From Bdellovibrio svalbardensis (lineage in GTDB: Bacteria > Bdellovibrionota > Bdellovibrionia > Bdellovibrionales > Bdellovibrionaceae): DNA of 64,000 nucleotides. Of the stretch, positions 50,686 through 61,600 are shown piece after piece. The position numbers and the translations under genes were made by a program. Position 1 is the first letter of the stretch. Every line of letters begins with the position of its first letter. The DNA is taken from assembly GCF_029531655.1 (NCBI RefSeq), contig NZ_JANRMI010000002.1, positions 124,001-188,000 of the forward strand, read 5' to 3'. The notes under the pieces were generated by a model that saw nothing but the letters and a program-made list of their open reading frames with translations, made no database searches and had not been told where the DNA came from.

Positions 50686-51825
50686 ATGTCTGAACCCACT
50701 CTCTCAAAAGCACAAGTCCGTTCCCTCTGGTTGAAGTCCCAAGGTCTTCACGAGTCGAATCCTTTTGGCAGTGGCCCGAAGGCAAGCGTAAGGGCCATCA
50801 AGCACCTTGGGTACGTGCAAATCGATACGATCAGTGTGATTGAAAGATGCCATCATCATATTCTTTATTCGCGCATTCCTGATTATAAAAAGTCCCATCT
50901 GCAGCAAGCGCAAAGCAAAGATAAAACAGTTTTTGAGTATTGGACTCATGCTCTTGCCTATGTCGCGACGGATGACTTTAAATATTTCATCAACGATATG
51001 AAGCGCCGAAAGAAAGATCCCTGGTATTCGTCGGTGACGGAAGCGGATGTCAAAAAAGTTGTGGCCACAATTAAAAAACAAGGGGCTATTTCAATTCGCG
51101 ATGTGAATGATGAAGTTCTGGTGGATAAGGATCATGCGTGGGCAAGTAAGAAGCCGACCAAGAAAACTCTGCAATGTGCTTTTAATGGCGGGGACTTAGT
51201 CATTAGTGAGCGCCAAGGAATGCTAAAGAAGTACGAACTTCCGGATCGTCATTTTGGTTGGACAAAAAGGCCCAAGGCGGCCTCGGCTGCGGAGGTTTTT
51301 GAATACCACATTGATCGTGCTCTGCGCTCGCAAGGGGTGGTCAGTGTTGAGTCGATTTCTTACATGCAGAAAGTTGCGCATAAAAAAGAGATTCTTAAAC
51401 GCCTTGAAGCCCGCGTTCGTCAGGGCGGCTTGATGCCAGTTCAAGTTGAAGGTGTTGAGAAAGTTCAATTTTGGATGGAGCCTTCTCATCTTGATGAGGG
51501 GATTGATGACGCCAATGATTTGACGCATATCCTGTCGCCATTTGATCCGTTAGTGATTCAAAGAAAACGTTTTAATATGTTCTTTGATTACGATCATCGC
51601 TTTGAGGCCTACCTGCCGAAAGAGAAAAGAAAATACGGATACTTCACCTTGCCCGTGATCATCGGGGATCAAGCGGTGGCTGTTCTTGATTTAAAGACCG
51701 ACCGTCAAAATCAGGAACTGCTGATTCAGCAGTGGAGCTGGTTGGGGAAGCATAAGTCTCAAGGTAATAAGAAGTTGATTGAACAAGAGCTTCAGCGCTT
51801 CGAGAAGTTTCAGCTCGCGAAATAA
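50686..51825 (+). CDS. YcaQ/AlkX-type winged-helix DNA glycosylase (HTH_42 family)
   Basis: A 379-residue member of the HTH_42 family of DNA glycosylases that unhook interstrand crosslinks and remove bulky alkylated bases. The catalytic Q-x-D motif of the YcaQ branch is clear in HLGYVQIDTISVIERCHHHI. Conserved neighbours include the tandem winged-helix blocks and the late DPLVIQRKRFNMFFDYDHRFEAYLP region with RKYGYFTLPVI. Related enzymes in Streptomyces (AlkZ) protect against their own toxins. It is a single gene; a G-quadruplex motif lies upstream. Confidence 0.93.
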   Translation: MSEPTLSKAQVRSLWLKSQGLHESNPFGSGPKASVRAIKHLGYVQIDTISVIERCHHHILYSRIPDYKKSHLQQAQSKDKTVFEYWTHALAYVATDDFKYFINDMKRRKKDPWYSSVTEADVKKVVATIKKQGAISIRDVNDEVLVDKDHAWASKKPTKKTLQCAFNGGDLVISERQGMLKKYELPDRHFGWTKRPKAASAAEVFEYHIDRALRSQGVVSVESISYMQKVAHKKEILKRLEARVRQGGLMPVQVEGVEKVQFWMEPSHLDEGIDDANDLTHILSPFDPLVIQRKRFNMFFDYDHRFEAYLPKEKRKYGYFTLPVIIGDQAVAVLDLKTDRQNQELLIQQWSWLGKHKSQGNKKLIEQELQRFEKFQLAK

Positions 51826-52074
51826 TGAATCTTCGCCGGGTTTCTGGTCCGGGCTTCCGTTTCAACTATCTGACTGACCACCAAGAGTATTGGTTCAAGG
51901 GGTGGGGAAAGCCCATCATCATTAATCCTTTTCTAACGCATCTTTTCTTCGCGCCGGTGTTGCATTGCGTTCCTTTGAGGCGCCTGTGGCTTGCTCTGAG
52001 ATTTTTAATCCCAATCTTATGAGGTGAAAAGTGTTAGGTTTACGACTCCTGGGGGGCTTTGAAGCTCTAAACCT

Positions 52075-52527
52075 CTAAACCTTATAAGGATCAAAATTGC
52101 TTTCAAGCGTATTGGTCCAGTCTTCAGGCTGACAATAGCGGGGAGCAAAGACCACTTCCAGTTTGATTCGATCAGGGTCTTCAAAGAAGACCGCATAGTA
52201 ATCATCATCTCCGGACGGAGATTTTTCGTACAAACAAGCAATTCCATTTTTGACTAGAACAGTTGAATAAAACTGATCGACCTCTTCTTTTGAAGAGGCA
52301 TAAAAAGCCAAATGATTTAGTCCGGTTCTTTTGCGATGAAAACCTGCTGCGATGTATTTCTCTTCGGTGGGGCATAGGCAGATCTTCATGGCGCCATCGC
52401 TGTAGGTGGTGAATTCCTTTTGGCAGACCAGACGTTTCCAGCCTAATGGAGTCAGAATCAAATCATAAAAACGAATACTCGCTGCATAATTGGAAACATT
52501 CAGATCGATGTGACTTAGTTTGGTCAT
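52075..52527 (-). CDS. VOC (glyoxalase/bleomycin resistance) superfamily protein
   Basis: A 150-residue protein of two beta-alpha-beta-beta-beta halves. The likely metal ligands are His in LSHIDLNVSNY, His in GLNHLAFYASS and Glu in IKLEVVFAP, as in VOC enzymes and their lactoylglutathione lyase-like relatives. The substrate cannot be told. It is a single gene. An imperfect hairpin (around 52548-52580) lies in the 94-bp gap up to the end of the fibre gene. Confidence 0.85.
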   Translation of the reverse strand: MTKLSHIDLNVSNYAASIRFYDLILTPLGWKRLVCQKEFTTYSDGAMKICLCPTEEKYIAAGFHRKRTGLNHLAFYASSKEEVDQFYSTVLVKNGIACLYEKSPSGDDDYYAVFFEDPDRIKLEVVFAPRYCQPEDWTNTLESNFDPYKV

Positions 52528-52621
52528 AGTCTCTTTCTGCTCTTTCGAAGATCAACACCCATAGTGTTGGATGATCTTAGCGCAGGAAGAGATGAAAGAG
52601 AATAGAACCTGAACCTCTATT

Positions 52622-55600
52622 TTACTTTTTGCACTGAGTTTTCACTCCATCGAGTTCTTTCTTAAGCTCTTTGTTCATATCACGTAAGTCTTTGAGTTCC
52701 TTCATAAGCTCGTTGTTGATCTTGCTTTGCTCGTCTTTGAAGCTCGCAAGCTCTCTGATCGCTTCGATGATCGGTGCAATCAAAGAAGGGTAGTTGACTG
52801 ATTTGTATCCTTTCTTGTCAGTATCAACAGCTTCAGGGAATTGCTTTTCAACTTCTTGGGCGATCACGCCAAGTTGTTTGCGGGCAGAGAATTGTCTTTC
52901 AGGGAACTCCGCTCGTCTCCAGTCATAGGTGACCCCACGCAGAGCCAGTATTTTTTCAAGGGGATGCGTGATCGTCTCGATATTTGTTTTAAAGCGTCTG
53001 TCGGAAGTAAGGGCGACACCTGCGGCGCGCACACTGCCGGAAGCGTTGATATCGCCACCTTGAACATCCAGTTTGTAACCTGGGGATAGGGTTCCAATAC
53101 CAACGCTACCTCCAGCAAGCACAGTGACCCTGTTCGCATTATTTGTATTGATATAAAAATCATGGTTAGTGACAGTTCCAACACCTGCATTGCTCGAGTT
53201 CGCGAACAGTCCTGCGTAAGCTCCTCCTGTGTATTTCGCGCCGACAGTGGCTCCTGATGAACCTTCGACCATGCTCGCTGTAGCAGAGGTGCTATAGACA
53301 TGAAGATTGTAGATCGGATTCGTCGTACCCATACCGACATTACCTGCGTTATCGATGCGCATACGCTCTGCAGGCGCAGCAATGTTATCAGGCTTGGTTT
53401 TAAACGCTAAGTAAGCTCCATAGCCATTGGCCCCACCAGCTCCCGAAGCCGCTGATGTGAGGACTGCAAGGTCTCGATTCGACGAAGATCCTGCATTGTT
53501 AGCTGTGCTAAATCTTATTTCACCACCGATGGAGCCCGCCGCGAAGGAAGAATAATTTGAGGCTACCGCAAGAACGCCGTAAGAGGACGGGCTGGCGGCG
53601 CTGTTCCCTGTGACTGTAAGGAGTCCACCATTGGTATTTGTGCTGGCGACTAACAATCCAGGATTTGTCGAGCCAAGGCCGACGCCCCCACCTGCTGGAT
53701 TCAACAATAAGCTCCCTTTGCTTGTATAGTCAGCCGAGGATCGAGATTGAATCCAGGCGTTTGGTGAGAAGGTGTCGATTCCCATGTCTAAGACATAGTT
53801 TCCTGAACTTTGGTTTATTCTTAGGATTCCATTGGCTGCGGAGCCAGACGTGGCAACAGCTGAAGAAGTGCCGTTCACCTCAAGACGTGAAAGTGGACTT
53901 GTTGTTCCAATGCCGACGTTACCTGCGTAATTGATGCGCATACGCTCTGTCGGACTTACAGTGCCAATTGGAGTTGTATAAAACAACATATTTGAAGGAG
54001 CGTTTGACGTCGTAAAGGTCTGCTGGGCTGTCACATTAATTCCCGCAGAATCTACGAAGGAGCTTCCAGTGTGTCCAGCAAACCAAAAGCGACCAAGATT
54101 ATTGCCGGCAGTCACCGCTGTTGGGGCGGCCTTTGTCCCCATGGCGCTATTGATCCAAAGTCCATTATTTCCACCACTACCATAGTCACTAATTTGCATT
54201 GCAGTCCAATCACCAAACTGATTGTCAGTGTTCTCAACTGTTGAATACACGGGGCCTTGCGAGCCCGATACAACAAGCTTGTCAGTAGGATTCGAAGTTC
54301 CGATACCAACGTTACCAGTAGCTCCGACTGTCATTCTGGTCGTGTTGCTTGTTTCAAGATTCAATGCAAATGCGTCAGTTGTACCAAGGGTTGCAGCTGC
54401 GCCAAAGCTATTGCCACCATTGAGGAAGCCATTTGCACCGGTAAGGGCTGTGATCCAAGAAAGTGTTCCAGTGCCATCAGTACTTAAAACCTGACCGCTG
54501 GTGCCCGCAGTGGCTGGCACAGTAAGAACCACATTAGCCGCCACAGTTGCTGGGGATCTTAAAGCGACATAGTTTGAGGAGTCAGCATCTGCCAAGCGAA
54601 GTTGATTTTGTGCGCTCATTTGAACATAGTTAGTAAAAGCTTTTGCACCACTAATCGTTTGCGTCGAAGTTTTATCAACGAGACCAGCAGTATCGGGAGT
54701 TCCGCTACCCCAAGAGGTGATGCCTGTCGCATAGACAACATTTCCTGCGGAACCCGCTGCAAGTGAAGTGACAGCACCGGTTCCCGCACCAACCATCAGA
54801 TTCCCTGAGCCGATTGAAGTGGCACCAGTGCCTCCGTTGGCAACAGGAAGAGTTCCCGTAATGTCAGTACTGATGTTGAGGAGAGCATTGACCCAGTTGG
54901 TTCCATCATAACGAAGAACTTGTCCCGCAGAATAAGCGACGGGCGCAACAGATTTCCCTTTGATTTTATCAACACTCATCGTACTGCTGGTGCCGCTGAC
55001 ATCACCACTGAAGGTGCTAGCAGTACCAAGTTTTGTATTAAAGGCATCATAGTCTGTTTTGCTAATAAGGCCCGCCGTCACTGACGCGGTTGATGCCATG
55101 GGAATATTCAAAGTATGAGTGCTTGTCGCCGAGCTAAATGCCGGCGCGGTTCCTGCAGTGCCAATTGCAAATGTTTGAGCGGAAGCTGTCAATCCGCCCA
55201 ATGATGTAATACCGCCAGCAGAAGGAGTTGTCCATCCTAAGTTTCCGGCGCCGTCAGTTTTTAAAACTTGGTTCGCTGTTCCGTCGCCAGCAGGCAAAGT
55301 CCAAACAACGTTACTTGAAGTTGCCGCAGGTTGAAATCCTACATAACCAGAAGTGGAAGCGGTGAATCGCATCGCTCCTTTAACATCGAGAGGCGCGGCA
55401 GGGGAGGTTGTTCCGATACCGACATTGCCGTTTTTCAAAACAGTCACAGCATTGGCTTTGGCGGCTCCGCTGGTTCCAATCCCGACTTCAAACAAAGGAT
55501 CTGTCGCAACCCATGTCGTTGCGTTTCCTCCGCCAACATTAAAACGTCCGATGGCAGTTGAGTACATAGCGTCCGCGCGAGCATTCCCGCCCAGAGCCGT

Positions 55601-58600
55601 CGAGTAGTCACCGCCCGCATAAGTACTGTCACCTAGAGCTACTGCGGAATAACCAATTGCATTTGCAGTTCTTCCCAGACCAACAGAATTTGCACCTGAA
55701 GAGTAGGCGCCGCCCATAGCGATAGAGCTATTTCCGATAGCGTAAGCTCCATTACCCGCAGCAACTGAATATTGTCCTGAAGCTTGCGTCGCATATCCAA
55801 AAGCAGTCGAGTAAGTTCCTACGTTGACATCATTCCACTCGCCAGACGCGGTTACTGTACCTGCTCTAAATGCTGCCTTTTTCGGATACCATAGCATTCT
55901 TGTGCCGGCTCCTGCTGTTACGAGAGAGGCGCCGCTGCCAAATGTTCCTGTGGAAAGAATCCCGCCGTCGCCACTCAGTGAAAGTTTGAATTCTGGGGTT
56001 CCGGTGCCGACGCCAACGTTTCCGCTGGCATCAACGCGAATGCCCTCATTTCCGCCATCGCCACTGAGCCAGAATGAACCTAATTGAATATTTTGAGTCG
56101 CGATGTGATTGCCAAGATTGTCAGGGCCTGCAGGCTGATTGCTCCAAGCCAAAGTTCCAGCACCGTCAGTGCTAAGAACTTGTCCGCTAGAACCATCTGC
56201 TGCTGGTAAAGTCCAAATTTTATTTGCTGCAACAACACCAGGGGATTTAAAGCCGACATAGTTGGAAGAATCTGTATCTGCAAAACGAATTTCATTTGCA
56301 GCAGACATTTGCACATAGTTTGTGAAAGCCTTAGCGCCGCTGATCGTTTGAGTCGAAGTTTTATCGACCAGACCTGCGGTGTCAGGAGTGCCACTCGCCC
56401 AAGAAGTGATGCCGGTTGCATATACAACATTTCCTGCCGAACCTGCAGCCAGAGACGTCACGGCACCGGTTCCCGCACCAACCATCAAATTCCCAGATCC
56501 GATTGAAGTGGCACCCGTGCCACCGTTGGCGACAGGAAGAGTTCCTGTAATGTCGGTGCCGATGTTGAGAAGAGCATTGACCCAGTTGGTGCCGTCATAG
56601 CGAAGAACCTGTCCCGCAGAATAGGCGACTGGCACAATAGATTTGCCTTTGATTTTATCGACACTCATCGTGCTGCTTGTCCCGCTCACATCACCACTGA
56701 AGGTGCTCGCTGTACCAAGTTTTGTATTAAAGGCATCATAGTCTGTTTTGCTGATCAGGCCCGCCGTCACTGACGCGGTTGATGCCATTGGAATATTCAA
56801 CGTATGAGTGGTTGTCGCCGAGCTAAATGCAGGAGCGGTGCCCGCAGTGCCAATTGCAAATGTTTGCGTTGATCCACTTAAACCATTCAATGAAGTTAAA
56901 CCTGAACCTGCAACTCCAAGAGTTTGCGCGGCGGCTCCATCCCAATATTTCACTTGGTTCGTATCGGTGCGGTACCACATTTTACCTTTATCTCCAGCCA
57001 CAAGACCGCCTGGATCCGCGGCGACTCCGTTAAGACCCAACAAACCAGTCATCACATCGCCAGCTTTGTTGAGCGGAGTATAACCCAGTGCTGTCGTCAC
57101 ATCGCCGGAAGCGATGTTTGCGCCCACGGTTACGCGACCTTTGGCATCGACAGTGACTTTAGAATAAGTTCCCGCAGTCACACCAGAACTTGCGAGCGTC
57201 AATGCTCCGGTATTGGATAAGGTCGCATCGCCAGTCATTGTCTGAGCGGTCGCTACATTCGTACCGCTACCCACTAAGATTTTTCCAGAGGCCAAAGTAG
57301 TTGATAGAGCATCAGTGATACCGTAACCCGCAAGAGTTGTTGGAGTTGCAGTGATAGAAGACCAAGCCGGAGTCACAGTGACGTTACTTGCGGCAGTCAA
57401 ACGACCTTGAGCATCAACCGTAAATGTTCCAACTTGCGTAGCTGATCCGTAAGAGCCGGCAGTTACCGCTGTGTTCGTCAAAGAAATTGTGCCAGAGCCT
57501 GTGATCGGACCACCGCTAAGTCCTGTGCCGGTCGCAACACTCGTTACAGAGCCACCAGAATCTGAAGCCCAACCTAAGTTGCCAGCGCCGTCCGTTTTCA
57601 AAACTTGGTTCGCAGTTCCATCCGCGGCAGGAAGAACCCAAACCTTATTGGCTGCGACAACACCTGGGGATTTGAAACCAACATAGTTAGAAGAATCCGT
57701 ATCAGCAAAGCGAATTTCATTGGTCGCATTCATGGTCAAGGCACCAGTCATTGCGTCGCCAGCTTTATTTACCGGGGTGTAGCCCAAGGCTGTTGTGACA
57801 TCACCTGAAGCGATATTCGCGCCCACTGTGACGCGGCCTTTTGCGTCGACAGTGACTTTAGAATAAGTTCCTGCAGTTGCACCTGAAGCGGCTAACGTCA
57901 ATGCACCCGCATTTGAAAGAGTCGCATCACCGGTCATTGTTTGTGCAATAGCTGTGTTCGTTCCATCACCCACCCAAATTTTTCCGCTGGTTAAAGCAGG
58001 AAGAAGGGGAGTTGGTGCTTGGCAGGCAAAACCTGAAGCCGTCCAAGTTGGAACATGGCCTGCAGTCGCGCAGGCAAAGTTGAAGAACTTACCAGTTGAA
58101 TCCACGACCGCAATACCCGAAGTCGCAGTGTTCACGCCAGTGAAGTTCAAATCAGCACCCAAGATCGTTCCATCTAAAATTTTCCCAGTTGTCACTGCAT
58201 TAGCAGCAATAGTTGCTGCCGCAGAACCCGGACCTGCCGCCGTTACATCACCAGTCAAAGCGGTAACGTAGTTTCCTGCAGGTTGCTTCGCCGCGAAAGA
58301 ATCATAATCAGTTTTATTTAAAAGACCTGCTGTAGTTCCCGCAGAAGAAGCCATCGGAATATTCAGTGTGTGCGTATTCGTCGCAGAACTAAATGCCGGA
58401 GCTGTGCCTGAAGTTCCGATGGCAAAAGTTTGAGTCGAACCACTTTGCCCGTTTAGTGAGGTGAGACCAGCACCAGACACACCCAGCGCAACGGCAGCGG
58501 ATCCATTCCAATATTTAACTTCATTGGTATCAGTGCGATACCACATTTTACCTTTATCGCCAGCGACTAGTCCGCCAGGGTCCGCGGCAACGCCATTAAG

Positions 58601-61600
58601 ACCCAAAAGACCTGACATTACATCACCGGCTTTGTTGAGAGGTGTATATCCAAGTGCTGTTGTAACATCGCTGGAAGCGATGTTTGCGCCCACGGTCACG
58701 CGACCTTTAGCATCGACAGTGACTTTAGAATAAGTTCCCGCAGTCACGCCACTTGAAGCGAGTGTCAATGCACCAGCATTTGACAAGGTCGCGTCGCCAC
58801 TCATTGTCTGAGCTGTCGCGACATTTGAACCATTACCTACCAAGATTTTTCCTGAGGCCAACGTCGTTGATTGAGCATCAGTGATGCCGTAGCCAGAAAG
58901 AGTTGTAGGTGTCGCAGTGATAGAAGACCAAGCCGGAGTCACGGTGACGTTACCAGCTGCAGTCAAACGTCCTTGAGCATCGACGGTGAATGTTCCAACT
59001 TGTGTAGCTGAACCATAAGCACCAGCAGTGACAGCTGTGTTGGCCAGTGAAATCGTACCAGTTCCTGTGATAGGCCCACCAGTTAATCCTGTTCCAGTTG
59101 CGACACTGGTCACAGTACCGCTTGTTGCCGGTGCTTGACAGGTCCAGCCCGTCGCAGTCCAAGTCGCGACATGACCTGCAGTTCCGCAGGCGAAGTTATT
59201 AAACTTTCCAGTTGAATCCACGATCGCGATTCCCGAAGTTGCGGTGTTCACACCAGTAAAGTTCAAATCAGCACCAAGAATAGTACCATCCAAAATTTTC
59301 CCAGTGGTCACGGCGTTCGCAGCAATGGTTGCCGCGGCAGAACCCGGGCCTGCCGCAGTCACATCACCAGTCAAAGCGGTGACATAGTTGCCAGCGGGTT
59401 GTTTGGCAGCGAAAGAATCATAATCCGTTTTATTCAAAAGACCTGCAGTCGTACCTGCAGAAGAGGCCATCGGAATATTCAGCGTGTGTGTGTTCGTCGC
59501 CGAACTAAATGCCGGTGCGGTGCCGGAGGTGCCAATAGCAAAAGTTTGTGTGGAACCATTTTGACCATTCAAGGAAGTGAGGCCTGCACCAGAGATGCCC
59601 AGGGCTTGCACTGCGGAACCATCCCAATACTTTACTTGGTTTGTTGTCGTGTTAAACCAAGTTTTACCTTTGTCGCCAACTCCATAGCCAGAAACTAAAG
59701 TTGTTTCTGTCGCATTAGTGTAGTTACCTAACCCAATGCTGCCAGTCATGACATCGCCAGCTTTATTAAGTGGGGTATATCCCAAGGCAGATGTTACGTC
59801 ACTCGACGCGATATTGGCGCCTACAGTGACGCGACCTTTTGCATCGACAGTGACTTTCGAATAAGTTCCTACAGTTACACCTGAAGCTGCTAAAGTGATT
59901 GCACCCACATTTGAAAGAGTGGCATCCCCAGACATCGTTTGAGCAACTGCTGTATTGGTGCCATCACCTACCCAAATTTTTCCGCTGGTCAAAGCAGGAA
60001 GAAGGGGAGTCGGAGCCTGACAGGCGAAACCAGAGGCCGTCCAGGTTGGAACATGGCCCGCGGTCGCGCAGGCAAAGTTAAAGAACTTGCCGGTTGAATC
60101 CACAACGGCAATTCCTGAGGTCGCTGTGTTCACGCCAGTAAAGTTCAAGTCAGCACCAAGAATAGTTCCATCCAAAATTTTCCCAGTGGTCACGGCGTTG
60201 GCAGCAATGGTTGCCGCGGCAGAACCCGGACCTGCCGCAGTCACATCGCCAGTCAAAGCGGTGACATAGTTGCCCGCGGGTTGTTTGGCAGCAAAAGAAT
60301 CATAATCAGTTTTATTTAAAAGACCCGCAGTGGTTCCTGCAGAAGAGGCCATTGGAATATTCAGCGTGTGTGTGTTTGATGCTGAGTTAAACGCGGGCGC
60401 TGTTCCTGCAGTACCTACAGCAAAAGTTTGGGTTGATCCGGTTTGTCCTCCCAATGAAGTAAGACCAGCACCAGAGATGCCGAGTGCAATGGCAGCAGAG
60501 CCATTCCAATATTTTATTTCATTGGTGTCTGTGCGATACCACATTTTACCTTTGTCGCCAGCGACTAGTCCGCCAGGATCCGCAGCGACTCCATTAAGGC
60601 CCAAAAGACCTGACATCACATCGCCGGCTTTGTTGAGCGGAGTATAGCCCAATGCGGTCGTTACATCGCCAGATGCGATGTTGGCGCCAACGGTCACTCT
60701 TCCTTTTGCATCAACTGTTACTTTTGAATAAGTGCCAGCAGTAACGCCAGAACTAGCCAAGGTTAAAGCACCAACGTTAGACAAAGTCGCATCGCCGGTC
60801 ATAGTTTGGGCTGTCGCGATGTTAGAACCGTTACCCACCAAAATTTTTCCGTTAGCCAATGTTGAAGATTGAGCGTCCGTGATACCGTAGCCAGCAAGAG
60901 TTGTAGGCGTCGCAGTAATAGAAGACCAAGCCGGAGTCACAGTGACGTTGCTTGCTGCAGTCAAACGACCTTGAGCATCGACTGTGAAAGTACCAACTTG
61001 TATTGCAGAGCCATAGGCCCCAGAAGTCACAGCTGTATTTGCCAATGAGATGGTGCCAGAGCCCGTGATGGGACCACCACTTAATCCTGTGCCAGTCGCA
61101 ACACTTGTTACAGTTCCGCTTGTTGCCGGTGCCTGACAGGCCCAACCAGTTGCAGTCCAGGTCGCCACATGACCTGCAGTTCCGCAGGCAAAGTTATTGA
61201 ATTTGCCAGTCGAATCGACGACTGCAATTCCAGAAGTCGCGGTATTCACTCCAGTAAAGTTTAAATCTGCACCTAAGATAGTCCCATCTAAGATCTTCCC
61301 AGTCGTCACCGCATTCGCAGCAATGGTTGCCGCGGCAGAGCCGGGACCAGCAGCCGTTACATCACCAGTCAAAGCAGTGACATAGTTGCCTGCGGGTTGT
61401 TTTGCCGCGAAGGAATCATAGTCTGTTTTACTAAGAAGACCCGCAGTTGTTCCTACGGAAGAAGCCATCGGAATATTCAATGTGTGCATATTCCCAGAAG
61501 ACGACCAAGCGGGAGCAGTACCCGCAGTTCCTGGTGTTGTCAGAGTTTGTGATGATCCGGTTTCGCCATTGAATGAAGTTAAGCCGGCACCGGCAACACC

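Noticed and set aside
51825-52022. Possible 65-residue gene overlapping the YcaQ-like stop codon (ATG at 51825)
   Set aside because: The ATG overlaps the stop neatly, but the sequence matches nothing, lacks its own ribosome-binding site and looks like random translation of an intergenic stretch.
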